Below are positions 51,228-59,515 of a stretch of DNA of 64,000 nucleotides, in pieces (positions within the stretch are counted from its first letter, which is position 1; every line of letters begins with the position of its first letter). The stretch is from contig JAEEYQ010000024.1 in the NCBI GenBank assembly GCA_016288215.1, positions 1 to 64,000 of the forward strand, written 5' to 3'. Both the position numbers and the translations under genes were made by a program. The stretch comes from Lentisphaeria bacterium. Its GTDB lineage: Bacteria; Verrucomicrobiota; Lentisphaeria; Oligosphaerales; Oligosphaeraceae. Under the pieces are notes generated by a model. That model was not told the origin of the DNA, ran no database searches, and worked only from the letters and a program-made list of their open reading frames with translations.

Positions 51228-52702
51228 TTGAGGTTCCTCCCTGCGAATTCAATGCTTTTGAATAGAGCTGCGGCCTTGTTGATGGTTTCCTGATATTCGT
51301 TTGCAGGCACGGAATCATAGACGATTCCAGCTCCTGCCTGGACGCGGATCTTCCCGTTTCTGGCTTCGATGGTGCGGATGGTGATGGCCATGTCCATGTT
51401 GCCGTCGTAGCTGATGTAGCCCACGCAACCGCCATATGCCCCCCGTGGAGCGGGCTCAAGTTCGTTGATGATCTCCATCGCGCGGATTTTGGGGGCTCCG
51501 GAGAGGGTGCCTGCGGGGAAGGCGGTGGCGAGCAGGTCAATGGCGTCGTATTTTGAGTCGAGAATGCCTTCGACATCGCTCACGATATGCATGACATGGG
51601 AGTACTTTTCGACGTTCATGAAGGATTTGACCTGCACACTGCCATTGACGGCGGTTCTGCCCACGTCGTTCCGCGCCAAGTCCACAAGCATCAGATGCTC
51701 TGCGCACTCCTTCTCGTCATGGAGCAGTTCGTCCATGAGATGTCGGTCGTCTGCGGGCGTAGCGCCGCGTTGTCGGGTCCCTGCGATGGGGCGCACCGTG
51801 CTGTGGCCGTTCTCCAGTTTCACAAGCGTTTCTGGCGAAGAGCCCACAAGGGTCTCATCGCCAAGTTTGAGGAAAAACATGTATGGAGAGGGGTTGACGA
51901 GACGCAAGGCACGGTACATGAGGAAGGGAGGAATGGCTGTTTCTGATGTAAAGCATTGCGATGGAACAACTTGTATTATCTCTCCTTCGGTGATGTACTG
52001 TTTGGCCTTCTCAACCATGCTCTCGAAGTTCTCCCGCGTCATTTCCGGTTTCAGGACGACGGCCTCCTCCTTCATGACGGAGATGTGGCTATTGACTGGC
52101 GTCTCGATGCGCTCGACAAGCGCACGAAGTTCTTTTTCGCCTGCGTTGAAGGCGGCGCGCTTGCTACTGTAGTTGTCGATGTTGACATTGACAATGACCA
52201 TCATGGTGTGGCGCATGTTGTCAAAGGCGATGATTTCATCCGCTAGCATGAAGGCGCAGAGGGGCGTGGCGTCTCCCGGCTTTGGTGGAGGAAGCTTCTC
52301 GAACATGCCAGCCGCCTCGTAGCTGCAATAGCCGATGGCGCCGCCGGGAAGCGGGGGTAGAAGCGGATCGTGCACGATTTTTCGGCTGGACAGGAGCGGA
52401 CGCAGCGCGTCAAGGGGGAATTTGTCGTATTTCAGCTTCAGTCTCTGACCGGACACAATCACGTAGGGGTCGTTGTCTATGACCGCGAACATCCCTTTGG
52501 GATTGACGCCGAGGAAGGAGTATCGTCCGAATTTCTCGCTGTTTTCGACGCTTTCCATCAGACAGACGTTTTCGTCATCGGCAAATCGCTCAAGGACGGA
52601 GACCGGGGTCTCCATGTCAGCGGGAAGCTCCTGGAAGATGGGGACGATGGCTCCCTTCTCGGCAAACTTCTCGAATCTCTCAAAATCGGTTTTCTTCATC
52701 AT
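51224..52702 (-). CDS. trpE: Anthranilate synthase component I
   Basis: Makes anthranilate from chorismate with TrpG. A 492-residue protein. The N-terminal feedback site shows 'VCLMESVENSEKFGRYSFLG' (LLES-type tryptophan-binding motif). The chorismate-binding half has 'PSPYMFFLKLGDETLVGSSPETLV', 'RPIAGTRQRG', 'VDLARNDVGRTA' and 'GAPKIRAMEIINELEP'. The first of two adjacent ATGs is used, with GGAG 7 nt upstream. First structural gene of trpEGDCFBA and directly preceded by the attenuator leader. Confidence 0.96.
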   Translation of the reverse strand: MMKKTDFERFEKFAEKGAIVPIFQELPADMETPVSVLERFADDENVCLMESVENSEKFGRYSFLGVNPKGMFAVIDNDPYVIVSGQRLKLKYDKFPLDALRPLLSSRKIVHDPLLPPLPGGAIGYCSYEAAGMFEKLPPPKPGDATPLCAFMLADEIIAFDNMRHTMMVIVNVNIDNYSSKRAAFNAGEKELRALVERIETPVNSHISVMKEEAVVLKPEMTRENFESMVEKAKQYITEGEIIQVVPSQCFTSETAIPPFLMYRALRLVNPSPYMFFLKLGDETLVGSSPETLVKLENGHSTVRPIAGTRQRGATPADDRHLMDELLHDEKECAEHLMLVDLARNDVGRTAVNGSVQVKSFMNVEKYSHVMHIVSDVEGILDSKYDAIDLLATAFPAGTLSGAPKIRAMEIINELEPAPRGAYGGCVGYISYDGNMDMAITIRTIEARNGKIRVQAGAGIVYDSVPANEYQETINKAAALFKSIEFAGRNLK

Positions 52703-52776
52703 GGGAATTCTCCAGTGCGGTGGTCAATGGTGGTCAATGGGGGATAGAAAATGCGAAGGATGGTCAGATTCAGGCA

Positions 52777-52810
52777 CAAAAAAAGACGGACCGGCATGGC
52801 CAGTCCGTCT
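52777..52810 (-). terminator. Rho-independent terminator in the trp leader
   Basis: AGACGGACTGGC-CAT-GCCGGTCCGTCT (12-bp stem, one G-U) followed by a run of seven T, ending 75 nt before the trpE start. There is no gene between the leader and trpE, so its purpose is premature termination. Confidence 0.92.
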
Positions 52811-52883
52811 CTATTCAATCCGTTGTCTCTTCAGGGGATGCCCCCTGTCAAATCAAAGCACAAGGTATCGTGACGGTGGCCAT
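52777..52883 (-). promoter_or_regulatory. trp operon transcription attenuator
   Basis: On the minus strand, the segment AUGGCCACCGUC (52883-52872) can pair with GACGGACUGGCCAU (52809-52796): 12 pairs with a 2-nt bulge. That pairing would destroy the terminator stem at 52784-52810. The upstream half of this antiterminator begins ~12 nt past the second Trp codon of a short leader ORF, so a ribosome stalled there leaves it free, whereas a ribosome that reaches the leader stop covers it. A separate small hairpin CAGGGG-GCAT-CCCCTG (52832-52847) lies between. This is the layout of ribosome-mediated attenuation, deduced from sequence only. Confidence 0.75.
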
Positions 52884-52936
52884 ATTGACCTCCGCCAGCA
52901 CCAAGCCTGAGCTTTGACTGTACAATTCGGATTCAT
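52853..52936 (-). CDS. trpL: Putative trp leader peptide (three Trp codons)
   Basis: A 27-codon ORF (ATG at 52936, TGA at 52853-52855), too short for ordinary gene finding. It encodes Trp at positions 12, 14 and 19 in the stretch AWCWRRSIW. Trp is the rarest codon, and three within eight codons directly ahead of a terminator and trpE is hard to explain by chance. No Shine-Dalgarno is visible before this ATG, so translation could be leaderless or weak. A rival 11-codon ORF (ATG at 52883, with GGAGG 5 nt upstream, no Trp) overlaps it in another frame. Confidence 0.6.
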   Translation of the reverse strand: MNPNCTVKAQAWCWRRSIWPPSRYLVL

Positions 52937-53123
52937 GGATAATCTATGTTTTCGACAGCAGATTTTGAAACTTATATCAAATATGATGGCTCTTTTCTAA
53001 AATGCAAATCAACATGTGAAAAAAAGTCGGAACACAGGAAGACGCAGATCCGTGCCGCCAAAGCCATGGTTGAATCAAGTCCCCACCATGGCGAATGCTG
53101 CTTTGGAGTTCAGATGGCAAATG

Positions 53124-53300
53124 TTGCATTTATTGCAATGTCAATGGAGCTTTGCGATGTGCAGGCGGGGCCTTTGCCATCGGGGCTGCAATTTGCCGTT
53201 TCAGGGCTTCGTTCACCCCTTTTTTGAGAGGATGTTGGCCGCTAGGGGGCCTGTATGCCGCTTCTGTCGCATCGGACATGCTTTTGGGTATATTAATACC
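53124..53300. repeat. Dispersed TATTAAT...TTGCAATAAATGCAA element, copy 2 (inverted)
   Basis: Inverted relative to copy 1 at 35979. Ordered matches include TTGCATTTATTGCAAT, TTCGT(T)CACCCCTTTTTT, TGGCCGC, CGCTTCTGTCGCATCGG, GACATG and GTATATTAATACC. The rest of the gap 52937-53647 contains a GGCCC/GGGCC hairpin at 53312-53330, a tRNA terminator and no believable gene. Confidence 0.75.
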
Positions 53301-53596
53301 TAAAATAAACAAGGCCCCTCCTAGGGCCCTTAAAACGCGTTTCTGAATCCCCTCTCTTTGGATAAAAGGCGTCCGTTCGGAGGATTTAATGTTGCTAAGG
53401 ATGCAAGTTTTTGGAATGGGTGACTTATCTGCGTTGCTCTATGTCTTGTCCCATTGGCTGTCGCATCCTCCAGATGATTAGACATATTGTGGACTACGGG
53501 AGAAGTTGGAGACCGACGGCTGTGAGAGGTCCGTCATTGTGGACAAGCGCATTAATGGGAGTATTGTTGTGGAGGAAGCAAGAGGGGTTGCGGCAG

Positions 53597-53633
53597 AAAA
53601 AACGGCAGATGATATTTATAACTTCATCTGCCG
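53597..53633 (-). terminator. Terminator of tRNA-Ser
   Basis: On the minus strand CGGCAGATGA...TCATCTGCCG (perfect 10-bp stem, 11-nt loop) is followed by TTTTTT. It starts 14 nt after the tRNA 3' end. Confidence 0.85.
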
Positions 53634-53647
53634 CAATAAGTTATGCA

Positions 53648-53737
53648 TGGCGGAGAGAGTGGGATTCGAACCCACGGTAGGCATAGACCTACGGCGGTTT
53701 TCAAGACCGCTTCCTTAGACCGCTCAGACATCTCTCC
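53648..53737 (-). tRNA. tRNA-Ser (anticodon TGA)
   Basis: A 90-nt class II tRNA on the minus strand with encoded GCCA end. Acceptor GGAGAGA/TCTCTCC; anticodon stem GCGGT/ACCGC with loop CTTGAAA, giving TGA (UCA codons); long variable arm CGTAGG...CCTACC; T arm GTGGGTTCGAATCCCAC. Confidence 0.96.
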
Positions 53738-53839
53738 GAAAACAAAAGATTACTGTAGTCCCTCTGGCTGAAATTGCAAATTCATGATGCCCTCAGAGGT
53801 GCACTTGCTTCATTTGACGTAACGCCTCAGCATGACCTG

Positions 53840-54214
53840 TCATGTCAGGTCGAAAAAGGGCAGATTCTGCGGAGTGGGGGAGCTTAAAAGCCGGATGTCC
53901 TCCGGATGGCTTTCTTTGAGGACACGCAGGATGATGGGGAACAGGTAGCTGGCGCCAAATCCGCCAAGACAACTCGGTCCCTTGAGGAACTTGCCTTTCT
54001 GAAGCTGCTCCATGGCTTTGCGATAGGCTTGCATCACGGTGGCCACGGTGACGGATTTCTCCTTCCGATTGAAGAAGACCTCGTTCCCCTGTACAGAGAA
54101 GGTGTATTTCAGCCCCCGTCGTGTGGTGAATTCCGTTCCCATCAAAGCACAGAAGCGTCTCCAGAAGTCTTGTTCTTCCGGAGAAAAGGATGAGGTATTT
54201 GCGAATCTGCCCAT
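53840..54214 (-). CDS. Small conserved-looking protein of unknown function
   Basis: A 124-residue protein I do not recognise. It starts MGRFANTSSFSPEEQDFWRR and has a strand-rich middle ('RRGLKYTFSVQGNEVFFNRKEKSVTVATVMQAYRKA') and a Gly/aromatic motif 'LKGPSCLGGFGASYLFPIIL'. No signal peptide or TM helix. Its ATG shares one base with the stop of the MTHFR gene (TAATG), so it is translationally coupled to it. A methyl-folate link is only a guess from context. Confidence 0.7.
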   Translation of the reverse strand: MGRFANTSSFSPEEQDFWRRFCALMGTEFTTRRGLKYTFSVQGNEVFFNRKEKSVTVATVMQAYRKAMEQLQKGKFLKGPSCLGGFGASYLFPIILRVLKESHPEDIRLLSSPTPQNLPFFDLT

Positions 54215-55665
54215 TATTTGCTAACTTCCTGTTGTGGAGCATCTTCCAAAAGCTGAATGGCATTAGTGGCGTTGGCGAGCTGAGCCACGCGATGGAAGAA
54301 GCAGGGGAATTCGCCGGCTTCGCAGCAGCCGTCGGGCCGGGAGCCGCCGCAGGGTCCCAGATGGAGGTGTTTGGGGCAGGCGTCGTTGTCCAGCCCGAAG
54401 CAGTCTCCGTGGGCCTGCGCCGTTTTCGTCGCCTGTTTCAGGGTCTTTTGGAGGAGTTTGGGGAGGAAAGAGGCGGGTTCTTTGGCGGCGAGGGCCAGTT
54501 TGAGTCGGTCGGCGGGGGTTGGCGGGGCAATGGAGCTGCCGGAAGTGAGGGCGGTCTCCGCCATGTACATGGGTTTGTCTGGCATCATCAGGTCCCGATA
54601 GAGGTAATGGGGGCTGCCGCCGTAGTGGGTGGTCAGAATAGGGGCCAAGTTCAGGTCGTTGTAGAGCTTGGTCCATTTTTCCAGCCAGGCGTTGTAGCTG
54701 TTCAGTTCCTGTAGCCGCTCCTGAATTCGGCCGAAAAGCTGCTGCAGAATGGCGGCACTCTGGATTCCGCAGAATTGTACACCGCTGAATCCCAAGTAGT
54801 TGTATCCGACAACCTGCATGGAGATGCGGTCGATTTGGTCATCGTAGTAGGGGGCGGCGCCCTCTTTGGCCCGGCGGGAGATGAGTCCGCCGAGATGGAG
54901 GGGCAGCTGGATGCCGGGGAGCTGGCGTTCATCCAGATGGAGCGCCTGTTCGCGGGGGAAGAGGGCGATACGCGCAAGGACGGGCGTGTTCTGTTCCCGC
55001 ATCTGCAGATACCATTGGAGCTCCTGCGCCTTTTTCATGTCCCATCCAATCTGTGAGATGAGGAAGCTGGCCCCGCAGTTGATTTTCCGCATCATCTTCG
55101 CATATTGGAGGCATTGGTCCTCTGGCGTGTATTTGTAGCAGTTGACGGTGGCGCCGAGACAGCCGTCGGGATTGATGCGGGAGAGGGCCTGCAGCAGTTC
55201 CACGCTGTCGCAGTAGCCAGGCGGATAGGGGGGGAAGGGGGGATGGGGCTCCGTGATGACATGCTGACGGGACAGGTCGCCTGTCACCGCAAGGATGTTG
55301 GGGAGCCGTTTGCCACGGGCGACAGCGGCCAGCTCGCGCAGACGGGCCAGGGAGGAGCCTTTGCCGGAAAGGGTGATGACAAGAATCTTGTCCGTCAGCC
55401 GCTGAAGCATCTCCGCATAGCTGACCGGGTCGTGGGCGTCCTCCTGATGCAGGTGGTCCGTGACGGTGAATCCATCAACCTCCGGCTGGGCGTCCGCCGC
55501 CTTGATGAACTCCTGCATTTGGGAGATGGCGTCAGGAAGGGGCAGGTCGCCGGCGGGAGGATTCAGCTCCAGACTGTAGATGAAATGGCCGTCATGGAGG
55601 GCGTTCTTCAGTCGGGAGTCCGTATCGAAATTGATGTCAAGTTGTTGAGGGGAAGAGGCTTTCAT
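54214..55665 (-). CDS. metF: Methylenetetrahydrofolate reductase with fused MTHFR_C cysteine domain
   Basis: Reduces 5,10-methylene-THF to 5-methyl-THF (methionine synthesis or the acetyl-CoA pathway). A 483-residue protein, longer than E. coli MetF (~300). The N-terminal TIM barrel (~20-320) has 'YSLELNPPAGDLPLPDAI', 'VDGFTVTDHLHQEDAHDPVSYAEML' (in parts), 'NILAVTGDLSRQ' and 'CGASFLISQIGWDMKKAQEL'. The C-terminal ~80 residues carry 'CFGLDNDACPKHLHLGPCGG', then GCC and 'FPCFFHRV', the MTHFR_C (PF12225/MetV-like) cysteine motif. That domain is usually a separate partner in Rnf/Hdr-linked or corrinoid pathways; here it is fused. Confidence 0.85.
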   Translation of the reverse strand: MKASSPQQLDINFDTDSRLKNALHDGHFIYSLELNPPAGDLPLPDAISQMQEFIKAADAQPEVDGFTVTDHLHQEDAHDPVSYAEMLQRLTDKILVITLSGKGSSLARLRELAAVARGKRLPNILAVTGDLSRQHVITEPHPPFPPYPPGYCDSVELLQALSRINPDGCLGATVNCYKYTPEDQCLQYAKMMRKINCGASFLISQIGWDMKKAQELQWYLQMREQNTPVLARIALFPREQALHLDERQLPGIQLPLHLGGLISRRAKEGAAPYYDDQIDRISMQVVGYNYLGFSGVQFCGIQSAAILQQLFGRIQERLQELNSYNAWLEKWTKLYNDLNLAPILTTHYGGSPHYLYRDLMMPDKPMYMAETALTSGSSIAPPTPADRLKLALAAKEPASFLPKLLQKTLKQATKTAQAHGDCFGLDNDACPKHLHLGPCGGSRPDGCCEAGEFPCFFHRVAQLANATNAIQLLEDAPQQEVSK

Positions 55666-55736
55666 GGATAATCCGAATGACGTTGTATCCTGCGGTACGT
55701 TGGGGCGGGCGGTTGCGGCGAAGACGACGACGATGG

Positions 55737-57701
55737 TTATGATTCAAGCTCCAAGTCTATGTAGCTGTGGATCTTAAGAAACGGGACTGTGAGGATGTGG
55801 CGACCTGTCGTCTCATCGGTCTTGATGCCCATCGGCGTATTTTCCGGCTGCAGCATGGCAGACCGGAAGCGGATGGACGGATCGATGGAGACGGTCAGCG
55901 GGCCGATGGACGGAATTTCATCGTAGCTGCGAACGGGCTGGACATTGTGTTCCCCCGCCACATTGATGAGATTAATGAGGAGCCGATTGTTCTTTTCCGT
56001 GATGGTCACGTCTGCAAAGCGGCTTCCGGTCACCTCCACGGTGGGGGTGTAGCCTAGATTGGTCTTCAGGAGCCGGCGGAGGGCGTTGCGGATGGTAGTG
56101 GATTGATTGTCCCGATAGAAGACGGCCATGTCGAAGGCGAGAGCGGCGACGTTGCCTTGACCGATGGCGGCGACCATGGCGGCGGGCCGATGGGGCGACT
56201 CCATGAAATTGTCGTCAAAGAGCTGGCCGACAGGTTGGGCAATCCCATTGGGAGTCAGATTCCGGCAAATGGTTTCGCCGGCGGCCAACGCGCCATCGCC
56301 TTCCACGAAGATCAATTGCCTTTCGGGCGTGCCATCGCCGCGGAAGCCAGCAAAACCCGCGAAGAGGGGGGCGGCTGGGCTGTCCACAAGCAAGCTTCCG
56401 CCGTTGCGTACGAAGGTCTCCAGTTTCGCCATGACAGTAGATTCCGTGGCCGCCATTGCGGGGACGACGATGACCTTGTAGCGGCTCAAATCCTCTTCGG
56501 AGAGCTGGCTTTCAAAGAGGACTTTGGTGGAGAACTGGCAGTCTTGGAGGAGATCCATCCAGCTGCTGAGAGCGTCCAGACAGCAGGAGTCGTAGAGACC
56601 GCCTCTGTCAGCGCCGTTGCGCACCATGGGAAGCAGGACGCCCAGTTCGGGGCGGATGCGGGATTTGAAGCAGGCCTGCCGCTGACGGCAGAATTCGGCG
56701 ACCTTCCCCCAGGTGGGAATCATCCAGCGTTGGAGAATGCCGCCGTGTCCGTAATGGATGTTGAAGAACTGGAAGGCGCCGCCCATGGCAATGACCATGG
56801 CGGCCTCCTGACAGTACTGTGCAAGCTCTTTGGTGCTGCGGTTGTGGGTCTTCCAGCTGCAGGGGATGGCATTGTGGCCCCATGCCATCAGATCCCATGT
56901 CATGTGCCGCCCCTCGATGACACGGCCATGGGTGCGGGCACTCAGCACGGAATTGGTGGGGGCGTAGTCGCCGCTGAGGAAGTCCACGGGCACATCCACC
57001 TTCTCCGGCATGGTTCCTGAAAAGATCCAGTTGCTGGTGATCTGGAAATTGGGAAACTCGCGGTGAATGACCTCCACATAACGGCGGACGTAGGCGCGGA
57101 AGCCTTCGCGGCAGAATTCCTTGTATTCCAAATAGTTGGCATCTTTTGGACGGGGCGGCTCCGCATTGTTGTGGGTGGCTTTGTAGGCGGCGACGGCCCA
57201 TGGGCCATAGTCCACCTGAGCGGCCCAGTTCTCACCGTCGACCCATGCGCCGTCCAAGTTGTAAATGCCTGCCAGTTCCCGCAGTTGCGGAATCAGTACC
57301 TGGTCAACGTAGGGGCCGAAGACGGACATGAAATCCGTGCTTGTGGAGCCATCGGCATTGACGACGGCCCATTCGGGGTGACGTTGTGCGCAGCATTGGT
57401 CGAAAATGCCGGAGTGATGGCCGTAGAGGGCGATGCCCCGTTTGGCTGTGGCGTCCCGCATGGTTCGCAGAATGTCAATGCCGTCCACAAGGTCGGCGCG
57501 GTTCCCCGCGGTGGTCGGATAGGAGGAGAGCCCCGCGTGGCCTTTCGTGTCACATTGGACAAAATCCGGCCTGACCGCGTCCAGCATGGCCTCATAGACT
57601 TCTGGCTGGAAGAGGGAGGGGACTTTTTCGCCGGGCATGGCATGGAAATCGAAATGGATGCCCAGGAAGGAGTGGGTTCTGGATTTTGTCGGTTTATTCA
57701 T
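55737..57701 (-). CDS. GHL6-like TIM-barrel protein, second copy
   Basis: A 654-residue protein without signal peptide, with the same plan as the 15.7-17.7 kb gene. Barrel start 'LGIHFDFHAMPGEKVPSLFQPEVYEAMLDAVRPDFVQCDTKGHAG' (in parts), 'GIALYGHHSGIFDQCCAQRHPEWAVVNADG', 'YNLDGAWVDGENWAAQVDYG', then a Rossmann/trimerisation-like domain 'YKVIVVPAMAATESTVMAKLETFVRNGGSLLVDSPA' and a beta C-terminus ending 'FLKIHSYIDLELES'. Likely a cytosolic or peripheral glycosidase, perhaps fucosidase-like; substrate unknown. No clear Shine-Dalgarno. Confidence 0.65.
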   Translation of the reverse strand: MNKPTKSRTHSFLGIHFDFHAMPGEKVPSLFQPEVYEAMLDAVRPDFVQCDTKGHAGLSSYPTTAGNRADLVDGIDILRTMRDATAKRGIALYGHHSGIFDQCCAQRHPEWAVVNADGSTSTDFMSVFGPYVDQVLIPQLRELAGIYNLDGAWVDGENWAAQVDYGPWAVAAYKATHNNAEPPRPKDANYLEYKEFCREGFRAYVRRYVEVIHREFPNFQITSNWIFSGTMPEKVDVPVDFLSGDYAPTNSVLSARTHGRVIEGRHMTWDLMAWGHNAIPCSWKTHNRSTKELAQYCQEAAMVIAMGGAFQFFNIHYGHGGILQRWMIPTWGKVAEFCRQRQACFKSRIRPELGVLLPMVRNGADRGGLYDSCCLDALSSWMDLLQDCQFSTKVLFESQLSEEDLSRYKVIVVPAMAATESTVMAKLETFVRNGGSLLVDSPAAPLFAGFAGFRGDGTPERQLIFVEGDGALAAGETICRNLTPNGIAQPVGQLFDDNFMESPHRPAAMVAAIGQGNVAALAFDMAVFYRDNQSTTIRNALRRLLKTNLGYTPTVEVTGSRFADVTITEKNNRLLINLINVAGEHNVQPVRSYDEIPSIGPLTVSIDPSIRFRSAMLQPENTPMGIKTDETTGRHILTVPFLKIHSYIDLELES

Positions 57702-57751
57702 ATAACATATTGCAAGACAACGTCTTGCAACTTCAAGACAAGGTGATGGCC

Positions 57752-59515
57752 CTATTTTTTGATTTCCTCGAACATTTCGGGATGGAAGGAGAGAATCATG
57801 GTCTCATAAAGTTCCACTTCGTTCAGTCCCATGTCCTTGCGCAGATTCTCCAGATCGCTCTTGTAGTCGTAGCCTTTGGGCGGGAATCCCATTTCGCGGA
57901 AGACGCCCAGTTTGATTTTGCGGCCCTGCAGCACGTCGGGGGTGAATTCGTCGCGGAAGTCGCAGCCCATCATGATGACGCCGTCGATGGAGCCGTCGGC
58001 AAAATAGCGTTTATACAACCAGTTGATGGAGCCGTAGTCGCGTTGGTAGTGCTGGATGGCCTTCTCCCTGTTTTCCGGCTTGTTGGGCAGGCCGGAGATG
58101 TAGAGCGGGCGGTCGCCGATGAGCTGTTTGCAGCCTTTGAGATAGTCTGCGATGGCCTCCGCGCGGATCTGCCGAAGGACTTCCTTTGCAGAATCATCCG
58201 TGACGGGATTCTTGCCGCAGCGCTTGATGGTGGCCTGGATGACTTCCGGATTGTAGCCGTAATCATCGGCGTCAATGGTATGGCTGTGTGTGCGGAGGTT
58301 CATCATGTAGCCGTCGAAGGGATAGTCGGCCAATTCCTTGAATTTCCTCAGCCTGTATGCCATGGCGGCAGGCACGGCGAATTCGACGACGCCCTCATAG
58401 TAGAGTTGGTCTTCCAGGGGTTCGCCGACGATGAATCCTACTTGGTAATGGCCATAGTCCCACGCGGCTGACTCAAAGCGGTTGAAATTGAAGGAGCTGG
58501 TCTCTTTCGGCACGTCTCCATGGACGATGCTGCACCAGACAGCGTTGATTTCCTCCCCGTGCGTGTTGTAGACGCTGCAGCAATTGCGGCGCTCGCGGAC
58601 GGCGATGCCCCACTTCTTGTCCGTATAGGTGGGATGGGCCAGTTTCACGTAGTTCGCCGAAATGTTCAGGCCGGAGATTTCATAGCAGATGTAGCCAGTG
58701 CCTTCCTCCTGATAGGGGCGGCATTGGAAGGGGGCGGTGTAGCGGGTGTAGGTCTTGTTGTCCATGGACGTGTAGATTTCCACTTCCGAGGGCTTTATGC
58801 GGATTTCCTGCCCTTTGGTGACCTTGTCCCGTATGATGATTTTCGATATGGGATATTTCCTTGCTTCTGCGTTGATTTCGGCAATTTTCTCCGGCGGGAT
58901 GATCTTTGCGGGATTTCTCATGGCCTGCCATTCGGGATGCTCTTCATAGTTCGGCTCCATGAGCGGCATGCCCCTGTGGCGGGCGATGCTGTCTTCGTAG
59001 CCAGGCTCATCGGCGGGCAGGCATGGGCCGCCGCATTCGTCGCGGAGGCTCTCCCAACACCACACCTCCATGCCATATTTGTGGCCGAGGCGGATGGTTT
59101 CCACGCAGGGGTCATAGCGCTGCAGCGTGGCGGCGAAACGCCTGGCGTTCTCAAGAAGGTTCCAGTGGAGCCGCCCGTCTTCTCCGTACATCACGGTGAC
59201 TTTGGATGGATAATTGGCTATACCGCAAGCATTTACGCGCAGATTGATGCGCTTGATGCCGCTGGCGGCCATCTCGCGGATGCGTTTTTCGTAACTATCC
59301 AAGTCATAGAATTTCTCGGAGCCGATCTTGTCGAAAAAAGCGTAGTCCAGAAAGTCTATCGTGGTGGCGACGAGCAGCTTCTCACCTTCCTGACGGCCCA
59401 GTTGTACGGGAGTTGGAGCCGGCGGCGGCACGGAGACGCCCTTGTCCTTCAGTGCACAGCTTCCAGAGAGAAAGAGTAGAGAGGTGAACATGTAAAGGCC
59501 AATGCATTTTCTCAT
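57752..59515 (-). CDS. Lipoprotein TIM-barrel glycosidase-like protein, paralogue family A, member 3
   Basis: A 587-residue protein with a lipoprotein-like signal (FTSLLFLSGSC, Cys near residue 21). Co-linear with the 11.8-13.6 kb protein over the full length: 'TTIDFLDYAFFDKIG', 'IKRINLRVNACGIANYPS', 'CVETIRLGHKYGMEVWCWESL', inserted beta domain with 'EIYTSMDNKTYTRYTAPF', 'YPFDGYMMNLRTHSH', 'DDYGYNPEVIQATIKRCG', 'IRAEAIADYLKGC', 'DRPLYISGLP', 'WLYKRYFADGSIDGVIMMG'. Both carry the 'GSIDGV(L/I)MIG' strand that should sit at the barrel mouth. Probably surface- or periplasm-anchored glycan hydrolase; catalytic residues unproven. AAAGGAC precedes the ATG. Confidence 0.62.
   Translation of the reverse strand: MRKCIGLYMFTSLLFLSGSCALKDKGVSVPPPAPTPVQLGRQEGEKLLVATTIDFLDYAFFDKIGSEKFYDLDSYEKRIREMAASGIKRINLRVNACGIANYPSKVTVMYGEDGRLHWNLLENARRFAATLQRYDPCVETIRLGHKYGMEVWCWESLRDECGGPCLPADEPGYEDSIARHRGMPLMEPNYEEHPEWQAMRNPAKIIPPEKIAEINAEARKYPISKIIIRDKVTKGQEIRIKPSEVEIYTSMDNKTYTRYTAPFQCRPYQEEGTGYICYEISGLNISANYVKLAHPTYTDKKWGIAVRERRNCCSVYNTHGEEINAVWCSIVHGDVPKETSSFNFNRFESAAWDYGHYQVGFIVGEPLEDQLYYEGVVEFAVPAAMAYRLRKFKELADYPFDGYMMNLRTHSHTIDADDYGYNPEVIQATIKRCGKNPVTDDSAKEVLRQIRAEAIADYLKGCKQLIGDRPLYISGLPNKPENREKAIQHYQRDYGSINWLYKRYFADGSIDGVIMMGCDFRDEFTPDVLQGRKIKLGVFREMGFPPKGYDYKSDLENLRKDMGLNEVELYETMILSFHPEMFEEIKK

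Noticed and set aside
53016-53346. Small plus-strand ORFs around 53.1-53.3 kb
   Set aside because: They are chance open frames inside dispersed element copy 2, without ribosome-binding sites.
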